Of a stretch of DNA of 12,954 nucleotides, positions 5,425-12,046 are shown in pieces (position 1 is the stretch's first letter; each line of letters opens with the position of its first letter). A model generated the notes under the pieces. The model had not been told where the DNA came from and made no database searches. It worked only from the letters and a program-made list of their open reading frames with translations. Position numbers and translations under genes: made by a program. The DNA comes from Treponema sp. (GTDB lineage: Bacteria > Spirochaetota > Spirochaetia > Treponematales > Breznakiellaceae): NCBI GenBank assembly GCA_031284385.1, contig JAISZZ010000157.1, positions 1 through 12,954 of the forward strand, given 5' to 3'.

Positions 5425-6619
5425 TAAAATCCCTGCCTAATATCAGTGTAAAATCCGCTTTGTATTCATAATCTTCCAGTCTCATACCTATACCGTTTTC
5501 CTGAAACGCAGTATCACTGTTATACGCCGTTGTTATGCGTTTACAGTTTATTATTCCGGCGAATTTCTCCGCCTCGCTGCCAAAATTCGAACGATCTATT
5601 ATTTCGGTGAATTCATAATCTGAACCGCTTGCGTTACCCACGTTTATAACATCATAACCAAACCCGCGAATCAGTTCCGCCGTGCGTCCAGCCAAGCCCA
5701 CAACATCGGTGCCATTCAATACCTCCACCGTAAAAATCCTGTTACTACTCGTGCTGCCTGTCGGCTGCGCCAAAGAGCCCAACGTTTGCCTAACAATATC
5801 TTTTATCAAACTGCCATCATAGAACGGAAACAACAGTTGTTTATCGGAAACTTTACGCATATTGCCGCCTATCAACGATAGGCTGAAACGATCAATATCG
5901 ATATAACTCAGTTCATCGAAGAACTGCGCCAATATACGTTTATTCATGTTTGTTTCCACATAATTTTGGAAAAGTTGATTTATCTCCGGATTTTTTAAAT
6001 TATCCTTTTTTTCACCAAAACGTTTAAGCAAACCGGTAAAAAACCTCTGACTTCGCTGCTGCGGCGTTTCAATATCGTAATCTTGGTTTATGTAACTCAA
6101 ATACTCCATAGTCTTATCGCCGTCAAGTTTCGTAAGCCCGGACGAAAAAAGAATCGCGCCTTCGTCATCCGATATTTTTATTTCCGCCGGAATAAATATG
6201 TTTACCCCCTCAAGAAGATCAACAATGCTTCCAAGATTAGTCATATTGAAAACAAAATTATAATTCACATTTATATCAAGAAGTTTTTCAATTTCTTTGA
6301 TATAAGGCGCGATTTTTCCGCTCTGATATACGGTATCAATGCGGTCAACCCGGTCAATCTGCTGCAATATAAGGCCGATTTCCCCAGGAATTTCAAAGCC
6401 GGCGGCGCGCTTTGTTTCCTGATTGTAAAGCAATAAGTAAGAGCCTAGCGGTTTGCCTTCATTCTCAATAATAAAGAGCGTCGTGGATGCCCTTCTTTCA
6501 CTAAAATTCGCCTCAACAAAATCTTGATCCAATATCAAAATCGTAACCACTATCGCCACTGCTACAATAAAAAAAATACCGCCAAGAAGAAAAACGCTAA
6601 AATCTATCTGTTTTTTCAT
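5402..6619 (-). CDS. LytR-CpsA-Psr (LCP)-like protein with LytR_C domain
   Basis: A 405-aa membrane-anchored envelope protein. It has a short basic cytoplasmic start (MKKQ) and one transmembrane helix at about 8-30. An LCP-like extracytoplasmic domain follows (about 45-260), then a LytR_C domain at about 294-397 (RIFTVEVLNGTDVVGLAGRT at 294-313). Classical LCP proteins transfer polymers from polyprenyl carriers to peptidoglycan. Here the usual Ser-Asp motif in the first strand is replaced by PLGSYLLLY, and IPRD by IPGE (77-80), although QQRSQRFF (187-194) keeps an arginine cluster. The LCP domain may therefore be catalytically degenerate. It overlaps nadD-yqeK by 23 nt upstream and rsfS by 23 nt downstream, so it is tightly coupled within the operon. 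Confidence 0.85.
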   Translation of the reverse strand: MKKQIDFSVFLLGGIFFIVAVAIVVTILILDQDFVEANFSERRASTTLFIIENEGKPLGSYLLLYNQETKRAAGFEIPGEIGLILQQIDRVDRIDTVYQSGKIAPYIKEIEKLLDINVNYNFVFNMTNLGSIVDLLEGVNIFIPAEIKISDDEGAILFSSGLTKLDGDKTMEYLSYINQDYDIETPQQRSQRFFTGLLKRFGEKKDNLKNPEINQLFQNYVETNMNKRILAQFFDELSYIDIDRFSLSLIGGNMRKVSDKQLLFPFYDGSLIKDIVRQTLGSLAQPTGSTSSNRIFTVEVLNGTDVVGLAGRTAELIRGFGYDVINVGNASGSDYEFTEIIDRSNFGSEAEKFAGIINCKRITTAYNSDTAFQENGIGMRLEDYEYKADFTLILGRDFNGRYTQG

Positions 6620-7817
6620 ATTTCATTCCAGAAAAGAGTTTCAAAGTCTCATCAGATATAACGAATCCCCTATCCATCAGCCATTTTACAGTCGTTTCAA
6701 ACACAATACCGAACAAATCGTCAAGTGAGGTATTTTTTCCCTCATCGCCAAACACAAGCCGCCGCAGTCTGGAATCTACGGTTGTCCGCGCCGCTTCTAT
6801 TTTATCGGCTATGTAAACAATTTTTGCAAGCGGCCCCATACTCAGTTTACCCGTCGTATGAAAACGAACCGCTTCAATAATATCCGCGTCATTTATTCCA
6901 AATTTTTCCTGTATCAACATAGCCGCAGCCCTGCCATGCAGCAACGAAGGTTTTTTATTTTCAAGACGTGAGATTGCAGCGCCATCCTCCATGGCGTATT
7001 TCATAAGATCTGACGGTCTAAATTCTTTACAAATGTCGTGGATAATACCGGCAAGATAGGCATTATCGCTATTACAGGCAAACCGAACAGCCAAATCTGA
7101 GGCGTGCAGCGCGACATTACGCGAATGTATGAAGCGGTACGGATTCATCATATTTCGCGCTGTATTTTCTATATATTTTATCAAAACCGGCATATTTGAG
7201 GATTCATTGCGAAAATCGAATTCCTCATCCTCACAAGTCAGAGCCTTACGCGCTCCATACAAACCGTGTTTTTCAATTACTTTACAAACCCCTTCAGGTA
7301 CAAGCGGCTGCCAATGACCGTTTTCCTGTATCAAATCTCGTACAGAACCGGAAGATACTTTCATAATCGCGTTTCCAAGAAAAGAACAGGGGTATGGATA
7401 AGAAATTTGTGCAGATGAAAACCGGCTTGCAATTATAATATCAGCGTTCTCTGTTATGCGTTCCGCGTCTTTCCATTGAAGAAAGCTCGAAGCAATATCA
7501 TCACCGAGTATCAAAGCCGGCTTACCGCTCATCGGGTAACGTTCCCTTATATCGCAAAGAGTGTCTATCGTATAGGAAACACCTTCCCGTTTTATTTCGC
7601 AGGCATCAACGGTAAAACGCCTATCACCAGAAATTGCCGAAAGCAGCAGCATCAAACGAATATCGGCGGATTCGCTCTGTTGCAACGATTTAAATGGAGA
7701 GCGATATGCTGGAACGAGGATTATTCTGTCGTATCCCAGAGTAAGCACGGCAAGCGCCATACTCAAATGCCCGTTATGTACAGGGTCAAAACTACCTCCA
7801 AAAATCGCGTATTTCAA
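6597..7817 (-). CDS. nadD: NadD-YqeK fusion: nicotinate-nucleotide adenylyltransferase plus Ap4A-hydrolysing HD domain
   Basis: One 406-aa frame joins two enzymes. Residues 1-188 are NadD: GGSFDPVHNGH (7-17) with the HxGH nucleotidyl-transfer motif, and VSSGSVRDLI (154-163) matching the C-terminal SSxxIR signature. It adenylates nicotinate mononucleotide in NAD synthesis. Residues 211-395 are a YqeK-type HD domain with H231, H260-D261, H294, H320 and D338, all the expected metal ligands. YqeK splits Ap4A symmetrically to two ADP. A linker at about 189-210 connects them. The start is TTG (7815-7817), directly abutting the obgE TAA stop. It is fixed by the invariant N-terminus MKYAIFGGSFDP and the lack of any ATG. 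In many bacteria the two are adjacent separate genes, so fusion is a lineage feature. Confidence 0.95.
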   Translation of the reverse strand: MKYAIFGGSFDPVHNGHLSMALAVLTLGYDRIILVPAYRSPFKSLQQSESADIRLMLLLSAISGDRRFTVDACEIKREGVSYTIDTLCDIRERYPMSGKPALILGDDIASSFLQWKDAERITENADIIIASRFSSAQISYPYPCSFLGNAIMKVSSGSVRDLIQENGHWQPLVPEGVCKVIEKHGLYGARKALTCEDEEFDFRNESSNMPVLIKYIENTARNMMNPYRFIHSRNVALHASDLAVRFACNSDNAYLAGIIHDICKEFRPSDLMKYAMEDGAAISRLENKKPSLLHGRAAAMLIQEKFGINDADIIEAVRFHTTGKLSMGPLAKIVYIADKIEAARTTVDSRLRRLVFGDEGKNTSLDDLFGIVFETTVKWLMDRGFVISDETLKLFSGMKYEKTDRF

Positions 7818-8801
7818 TTAAACATCCGTTATCCCGCTAAAAATTCCAGAAAGCGTGTCCAGTCCCTCCCCAGAAAACACCGATATACCATAAACATCCT
7901 CGTCTGTAAGCCGTTCCCGAAGTTTAGCAAGTCGTTCAGCGCTCCCTTCAACATCAAGTTTTGTACCGGCAACGACACGCTTTTTTTTCAACAACTCTGG
8001 AGAAAAGGAGTTCAGTTCCGCAAGCAACACTCCAAACGCCTCAAGATAATTATCGTCCGAAAGGTCTATAAGAAATGCTAGCGCGGGAGTGCGGGAAATA
8101 TGTTTTAAAAAACGCAGCCCGAGCCCCGCGCCTCCAGACGCGCCTTCGATAAGGCCCGGAATATCGGCAAGGATTATGTCCCGGTCGCCCGTGTGCAACA
8201 CTCCCAAATTAGGTATTTTCGTAGTAAAAGGATATGGCGCTATTTTTGGCCGTGCATTGGTAAAACGTCCCAACAGAGATGATTTACCGGCGTTAGGAAA
8301 TCCCACAAAACCTATATCCGCCATTATTTGAAGTTCCACGCGCAGCTTTTGGTTCTCTCCGCTCTTTCCGGGTAAAGCTCGCTGCGGCGATTGATTCACG
8401 GACGACTTAAAATGGACATTTCCCCAGCCGCCGTTACCTCCGCGCAGAAAAACGAAATCCTCTTCATTTTTGCCAAAATCATGCAGAATTTCGCCCGTTT
8501 CTCGATCTTTAAGCACAGTGCCCGGCGGAACCGGTATCAATACATCCATTCCGTTTTTGCCATACCGTTCCCTACCCTCTCCGTCATGCCCGTTTTCAGC
8601 CTTAAACACTTGCTTATAACGTAAATGTGTCAGAGTCCGCAGGTTACGGCGCACAACAAATATCACATCGCCGCCGCGTCCGCCATCGCCGCCAGCAGGT
8701 CCGCCGCGTGGTACAAATTTCTCACGGCGAAAGGCCGCGCAACCATTTCCGCCATTCCCTGAGAAAACTTCGATTAACGCTTCGTCAGCAAACCTGTCCA
8801 T
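7818..8801 (-). CDS. obgE: Obg-family GTPase ObgE/CgtA
   Basis: Large-subunit assembly GTPase that also responds to ppGpp. The 327-aa chain has the glycine-rich Obg fold (1-160, with FVPRGGPAGGDGGRGGDV at 29-46) and a G domain (161-327). Walker A is GFPNAGKS (167-174), switch I has TT (193-194), G3 is DIPG (213-216) and G5-like SVFSGEG is 307-313. G4 reads TKLD (280-283) instead of the canonical NKxD, a tolerable but notable change. The C-terminal OCT domain found in Bacillus is absent, so this is the short form. It lies 33 nt after rpmA, with no clear SD before the ATG, and is directly adjacent to nadD-yqeK. Confidence 0.97.
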   Translation of the reverse strand: MDRFADEALIEVFSGNGGNGCAAFRREKFVPRGGPAGGDGGRGGDVIFVVRRNLRTLTHLRYKQVFKAENGHDGEGRERYGKNGMDVLIPVPPGTVLKDRETGEILHDFGKNEEDFVFLRGGNGGWGNVHFKSSVNQSPQRALPGKSGENQKLRVELQIMADIGFVGFPNAGKSSLLGRFTNARPKIAPYPFTTKIPNLGVLHTGDRDIILADIPGLIEGASGGAGLGLRFLKHISRTPALAFLIDLSDDNYLEAFGVLLAELNSFSPELLKKKRVVAGTKLDVEGSAERLAKLRERLTDEDVYGISVFSGEGLDTLSGIFSGITDV

Positions 8802-8834
8802 AGATGCCGGAAGCCATAGTTTTTTTAATAGCCG

Positions 8835-9086
8835 TTACGAAGGATTTACGGCGGCGAGTTTACGTCCCCGATGTTCACGGAAAGCCACAATGCCATCCTT
8901 CATGGCAAAAAGCGTGTCGTCTCCACCGCGTCCTACATTCGCACCCGGATGAATCTTCGTTCCTCGCTGCCTTACTATTATCGTGCCCGCCTTTACAAGC
9001 GTTCCGCCAAAGGCTTTAACGCCTAAATACTGCGGATTCGAATCGCGGCCATTCTTTGCTCCGCTTCCACCGCGTTTTCGTGCCAT
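8835..9086 (-). CDS. rpmA: 50S ribosomal protein bL27
   Basis: bL27 sits next to the peptidyl-transferase centre, its N-terminal tail reaching toward tRNA. The 83-aa chain [22 protein letters not shown] is a standard bL27 with the conserved GRDSNP and the [12 protein letters not shown] core. It begins directly with the mature-type tail. The Firmicutes-type cleavable extension is absent: upstream codons reach an in-frame TAA within nine codons and hold no start codon. A strong AAGGAGAT site, embedded in the last codons of prp, supports this start. The gap to prp is 2 nt. Confidence 0.98.
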   Translation of the reverse strand: MARKRGGSGAKNGRDSNPQYLGVKAFGGTLVKAGTIIVRQRGTKIHPGANVGRGGDDTLFAMKDGIVAFREHRGRKLAAVNPS

Positions 9087-9088
9087 AA

Positions 9089-9418
9089 CTATCTCCTTAC
9101 GATCGTTAAATTACAATACTTGGGGTTCTCTTCAGCAACGGAACCAAGTCCTTCCAAAAAAAAAGCCCCCACCCCTTCCAAAAAAAGTTCATTTTCACCG
9201 GAATAACTTATCTCAGCCTGAAAAATTCCCCGCTCCGGCGCGTCCGCATGGACAATTATACCTTCTTTACCATGCAAAGCGCGAATCAATGAGCGGGAAA
9301 ATGCCGAAACCGCCGCGCAAACTATATCCGATCCCATTGGCCCCGCTCCGGCATGACCCAAAGCACGGTATTCTACAAGCAGACCTTTGCTATCCAGCGT
9401 CGCTTCCAGCCTAATCAT
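9089..9418 (-). CDS. prp: Ribosomal-processing cysteine protease Prp (YsxB family)
   Basis: Prp removes the N-terminal extension of bL27 in Firmicutes. The 109-aa chain has the family's catalytic pair H22 (ALGHAGAG) and C34 (DIVCAAVSA), 12 residues apart, as in the characterised staphylococcal enzyme. It is encoded between rplU and rpmA, the usual place, 3 nt after the rplU stop. The neighbouring bL27 has no extension to cleave, so its natural substrate here is unclear. Length and motifs are normal, with no sign of decay. Confidence 0.92.
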   Translation of the reverse strand: MIRLEATLDSKGLLVEYRALGHAGAGPMGSDIVCAAVSAFSRSLIRALHGKEGIIVHADAPERGIFQAEISYSGENELFLEGVGAFFLEGLGSVAEENPKYCNLTIVRR

Positions 9419-9421
9419 GGC

Positions 9422-9733
9422 TCAAGAAACAGCAATTTCCTCAATCTTTATCAGTGAAAACTGCTGTCTATGCCCCTTTTTACGCCGATAATCTTTTTTG
9501 GGCCGGTATTTGAATACGGTTATCTTGCGGTCCTTCCCGTGCGATTCAAGTACAGCCCGTACCTTAGCGCCGGCCACGTATGGAGCGCCCACAGCCAACT
9601 TTTCGCCTGAGACAAGAAGCACCGAATCAATATCAAAGTGAGCGCCTTGCTCACATTCCAGATGGTCAACCTTCAATACGGCGCCTTCTTCGGCCTTGTA
9701 TTGTTTACCCTTAAATTCAATAATTGCGTACAT
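9422..9733 (-). CDS. rplU: 50S ribosomal protein bL21
   Basis: bL21 binds 23S rRNA with bL20. The 103-aa chain starts MYAIIEFKGKQYKAEEG and ends with the basic rRNA-binding VFKYRPKKDYRRKKGHRQ segment, both typical. AAGGA lies about 7 nt before the ATG. It is the first gene of the minus-strand operon, driven by the promoter at 9760-9789 with a leader of only about 20 nt. That is too short for the longer autoregulatory L21 leaders known in some bacteria. Confidence 0.98.
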   Translation of the reverse strand: MYAIIEFKGKQYKAEEGAVLKVDHLECEQGAHFDIDSVLLVSGEKLAVGAPYVAGAKVRAVLESHGKDRKITVFKYRPKKDYRRKKGHRQQFSLIKIEEIAVS

Positions 9734-9759
9734 ACCCGTTCCTTAAATAGTATTCATAA

Positions 9760-9789
9760 CTTATACCGCAAAAACGAGCGGTATGTCAA
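9760..9789 (-). promoter_or_regulatory. Promoter of the rplU operon with an internal 7-bp inverted repeat
   Basis: On the minus strand TTGACA (9784-9789) and TATAAG (9760-9765) are 18 nt apart. A perfect inverted repeat, ATACCGC/GCGGTAT at 9763-9769 and 9778-9784, spans from the -10 box to the edge of the -35 box around an 8-nt centre. This is the usual position for a repressor operator. No regulator gene is identifiable nearby. The predicted start is near 9753. Confidence 0.65.
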
Positions 9790-9869
9790 GCCTTCGCGTA
9801 ACATCATCAGCAGTTTTACATTTACACGTCTGGTTTACCGCTAAAACGCTGATTAACTTGAGGCCGCGC

Positions 9870-9912
9870 CAACGAAATTGGCGGCCAACGAAGTTGGCGG
9901 CCAATTTCGTTG
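9870..9912. repeat. 43-nt near-perfect palindromic element
   Basis: Outer arms CAACGAAATTGGC (9870-9882) and GCCAATTTCGTTG (9900-9912) are a perfect 13-bp inverted repeat. Inside them, after one G-G mismatch, GCCAAC-GAA-GTTGGC (9884-9898) forms a 6-bp stem with a 3-nt loop. The element can also be read as tandem near-identical 16-nt units (9869-9884 and 9885-9900) plus a partial inverted unit. No U-tract follows, so it resembles a dispersed REP-like element more than a terminator. Confidence 0.85.
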
Positions 9913-10019
9913 ACATTCGCATTAAACCTGTACTAATTGCGTTAGATGCGTTGACGAATGCACACTCGCATAACTCAACGTTTTCTTAACGCTCTTTCTC
10001 AATACCTCTTACGCGGTAT

Positions 10020-10043
10020 CCCCCCCCCCCCCCACACACACAC
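10020..10043. repeat. C14 homopolymer followed by (CA)5
   Basis: Fourteen consecutive C residues (10020-10033) run into five CA/AC units. Such tracts vary by slippage and are also prone to sequencing-length error. The tract is not inside a recognisable promoter: the nearest, that of rplU, has its -35 box about 230 nt away. Confidence 0.9.
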
Positions 10044-10057
10044 CGCCAGCCTACAAT

Positions 10058-10131
10058 GAGCCTCCGTGCGGCAAACGCGCAAAATTTGCGGTGCGGTATC
10101 TTAAGCGTTGTATTAGTTTGAACGGAGGCTC
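10058..10131. other. Large inverted repeat, possible structured RNA
   Basis: GAGCCTCCGT (10058-10067) and ACGGAGGCTC (10122-10131) pair perfectly over 10 bp. The stem extends by about three more pairs including one G-U, and again after a mismatch (CTACA against TGTAA). The 54-nt interior holds the near-palindrome CGCAAA-A-TTTGCG (10078-10090) and AACGC/GCGTT (10074-10078 and 10105-10109), so several inner stems are possible. No U-tract follows on either strand. It could be a small RNA, a transcript-end structure or a mobile palindrome. Confidence 0.5.
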
Positions 10132-10161
10132 GTTCTGTAAGGAAATTTATAATACCGTCTG

Positions 10162-10174
10162 TGGTTTAATACCA
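10162..10174. other. Second copy of the GGTTTAATACC palindrome
   Basis: TGGT-TTAAT-ACCA is a 4-bp inverted repeat around the same TTAAT centre found after tpiA at 435-449. It lies about 50 nt past the FemAB stop codon. In both places it is just downstream of a minus-strand gene. Confidence 0.4.
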
Positions 10175-10222
10175 GATATTGCAGAATAATGAATTATTTT
10201 AGGTGTTATTTATTTCCTTCTT

Positions 10223-11335
10223 TTATGGTTGCGATTTTCTATGAGAATGCGCCGTCTTATGTTTACGCGAATCGCGTATGATTTTTCGAGCTTTTTCCGC
10301 GGCACGAAAAATACCGGCGCGTATAGGCTTGCACACATAGTCCCAGCTGCCGGGACGGTGCGCGATGCCGCCGCCAAAACCTGTTTTAAACAGATAAAGT
10401 CCCGCCATAGGGTGTTCCGGCGAGGCATCCGGCGGTATTCCAAACAGATCATACTCAATACAGCCCGCCTTTTTAGCATCGAGCATAGCTTGCCACTGCA
10501 ACGCATAAGCCGCCATCAGATTGCGGTTTTTGTTGGACGACGCGCCATAAAGATATGTTGCCGTTTTTCCGCGGAACAGCGTTATAATCCCGGCTACAGG
10601 ATCGCCGTCAGCTTTCGCGAGGTAAAGCCTCAAATCAACGCTTGTTTTTGTCTTTGCCAAATCAAAAAGCTGCCTATAGTAACCGATTCCATGTATGGCG
10701 ATTCCGTCACGTGCGGCAGTCTCATTGTAAAGAGCATAAAACGCCTCCAGTCCTTCGACATCAACTCTAAAAACAGAAGTTTTTTTACCACCGAGTCTTA
10801 TATTATAACGCCATTTGGATTTCATCCGTGCCAAAATTTCGTCCGGCGGCGGTGCTAAATCAACTACCGCCGTATCCGGCGGCTGAATATCGGCGGATGC
10901 TCTTACAAATGGTTTCAATATTAGGGGCGGCGGCTCATCCGCGGAACCAAACCAGGGTGGATCAAACCGGATAAACGCCGTATCATGGGGTAAAAAAGGT
11001 TTCAACGCATACGCTATCTCAAAAAGAGCCTCCGCACGCGCCCCATTATCTCCAAAAAAATCATCCGGCAGTTCTGGACCCCACGGCACATATACAAAAC
11101 CCACTCCCGCAATCAATTTTCTGTAGAGAGCTAAAACTGGCGTTTTTTTTTCAAAATTCATCCAATCCACGCAAAACGCATAAGGTTTCCACGCAAAAAA
11201 CGCCTTAAACTCTCCCCAAAAAGCACTCTGTAAAAAAGAATTCGCCGTTTCACATACTGATAACGGCGCTTCCGAAAAATTATTTATATATTTTCTATTT
11301 ACCAAGCATATTTCTTTAGCAGGCGCAGGGCGCAT
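10223..11335 (-). CDS. FemAB-family peptidoglycan-bridge aminoacyltransferase-like protein
   Basis: FemAB/FemX enzymes add amino acids from aminoacyl-tRNA to the stem peptide of lipid II. The 370-aa protein shows the family pattern: SFLQSAFWGEFK (33-44), GFVYVPWGP (79-87), ARMKSKWRYNIRLGGKK (169-185), a first-half GNAT-like domain, then GIAIHGIGYYRQLF (211-224). YLYGASSNKNRNLMAAYALQ (261-280) and GLYLFKTGFGG (312-322) complete it. There is no signal peptide, in keeping with a cytoplasmic enzyme. A short basic tail (RKHKTAHSHRK, 357-367) is unusual. It starts 8 nt after the LPP20 gene with no clear SD; a downstream TTG is a possible alternative start. The amino acid added cannot be predicted. 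Confidence 0.9.
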   Translation of the reverse strand: MRPAPAKEICLVNRKYINNFSEAPLSVCETANSFLQSAFWGEFKAFFAWKPYAFCVDWMNFEKKTPVLALYRKLIAGVGFVYVPWGPELPDDFFGDNGARAEALFEIAYALKPFLPHDTAFIRFDPPWFGSADEPPPLILKPFVRASADIQPPDTAVVDLAPPPDEILARMKSKWRYNIRLGGKKTSVFRVDVEGLEAFYALYNETAARDGIAIHGIGYYRQLFDLAKTKTSVDLRLYLAKADGDPVAGIITLFRGKTATYLYGASSNKNRNLMAAYALQWQAMLDAKKAGCIEYDLFGIPPDASPEHPMAGLYLFKTGFGGGIAHRPGSWDYVCKPIRAGIFRAAEKARKIIRDSRKHKTAHSHRKSQP

Positions 11336-11343
11336 AAAATAGT

Positions 11344-11919
11344 TTAGTCCGAATCTACTTGAATGATCGTTTGCTGTTTATCAAGCTGGGCATCAAGCAT
11401 CTTGAGGGCTTCTTGGGCTTTGAATTCAGCGTACCGGGGCGCTTCATTTTCAATGACATTCGTGAGTTCATCCTTGGCGTTACTTTTTGAGTATGACGCG
11501 AGTACCCACCAAGTGCCGTCTTTCGTCTGCTCACGCCTAACTATCTTCACGCCGTTTAACTTCGCGTTCGTTATTTCACGTCCAACGTCCTCAACAAACT
11601 GCAAGCTGGCATCGTTCTCCAAAGTACCCGCTTCCCTGCTGTAGTCGCTTACCATCCCTTGTACTTGAATGCTTAAATTGTTCGCTATCGAACGCCGCGC
11701 ACGTGTTTCGGCGGCTCGCCGCGCCAAATCCTGATTTTTCAATTTTGCGCTGCCGATGCCGTATATCTCCGTATCCGATACAGGCTCATTTTTTACAAAA
11801 TCAGGTAATTCCGCCAAATTCTTACTTGATCCGAATATAACAGATTTAGATTCAGACGTGCAGCCAACCGATGCAAATAAAAAAACAATAGACACAAAAA
11901 CAAATAGTATTTTTTTCAC
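11344..11919 (-). CDS. LPP20-family lipoprotein
   Basis: A 191-aa exported lipoprotein. MKKILFVFVSIVFLFASVGC gives a classic signal with C20 as lipidation site. The mature part matches the LPP20 pattern: GIGSAKLKNQDLARRAAETR (54-73), then SIANNLSIQVQGMVSDY and a VKIVRREQTKDGTWWVLASY strand pair. These proteins are outer-membrane or periplasmic, and their role is poorly known. The start codon is GTG (11917-11919), preceded by a strong AAGGAGAT site. It precedes the FemAB gene by 8 nt in the same direction, so an envelope-related pair is likely. It is divergent from gyrB. Confidence 0.88.
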   Translation of the reverse strand: MKKILFVFVSIVFLFASVGCTSESKSVIFGSSKNLAELPDFVKNEPVSDTEIYGIGSAKLKNQDLARRAAETRARRSIANNLSIQVQGMVSDYSREAGTLENDASLQFVEDVGREITNAKLNGVKIVRREQTKDGTWWVLASYSKSNAKDELTNVIENEAPRYAEFKAQEALKMLDAQLDKQQTIIQVDSD

Positions 11920-11937
11920 AAAAATCTCCTTATTCTC

Positions 11938-11966
11938 AGCCTAGCGCGTAACACAGAAAACATCAA
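11938..11966 (-). promoter_or_regulatory. Weak candidate promoter for the LPP20-FemAB pair
   Basis: On the minus strand TTGATG (11961-11966) and TAGGCT (11938-11943) are 17 nt apart. The -10 match is poor. It is the best pair visible in the 127-nt divergent gap to gyrB. Confidence 0.35.
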
Positions 11967-12010
11967 GACTGAACGGCGCACAGCACGTTGGACAAATCCA
12001 CTGCGGCCTA

Positions 12011-12039
12011 TTACAAATACTAGAAAAATCTGTTACGAT
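12011..12039 (+). promoter_or_regulatory. Candidate promoter of gyrB
   Basis: TTACAA (12011-12016), a 17-nt spacer and TACGAT (12034-12039). The predicted start falls at about 12046-12047, on or next to the gyrB ATG. gyrB promoters are commonly supercoiling-sensitive, but nothing in the sequence demonstrates that here. Confidence 0.45.
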
Positions 12040-12046
12040 AAAACTC

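Larger units (their letters stand above)
9790..10222. other. Gene-free structured intergenic region between rplU and the FemAB gene
   Basis: No credible CDS, tRNA or known ncRNA was recognised in these 433 nt. Short open frames here lack SD sites and family resemblance. The region contains a 43-nt palindrome (9870-9912), a C14-(CA)5 tract (10020-10043), a 10-bp inverted repeat with inner palindrome (10058-10131), and small AT palindromes (10162-10174 and AATAAT-GA-ATTATT at 10185-10198). The motif GCGGTAT appears at 10013-10019 and 10093-10099, as well as in the rplU promoter. Confidence 0.6.

Noticed and set aside
8802..8834. Frameshifted C-terminal piece of rpmA or an extra small gene between rpmA and obgE
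   Set aside because: bL27 has normal length and ends properly; the 33-nt gap holds no start codon with an SD.
9783..9989. 68-aa plus-strand frame over the rplU promoter and palindrome
   Set aside because: No SD, it begins within promoter elements, and it translates the palindrome; no sign of coding selection.
10058..10131. Rho-independent terminator for the FemAB gene
   Set aside because: The stem has a 54-nt interior and no U-tract on either strand; kept as a structured element instead.
9734..10222. tRNA, tmRNA, SRP RNA or RNase P RNA gene
   Set aside because: I found no T-loop, SRP tetraloop or other conserved signature in this region on either strand.
10229..10858. 209-aa plus-strand frame opposite the FemAB gene
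   Set aside because: Antisense shadow of a gene with clear FemAB motifs; the translation is basic and without recognisable domains.
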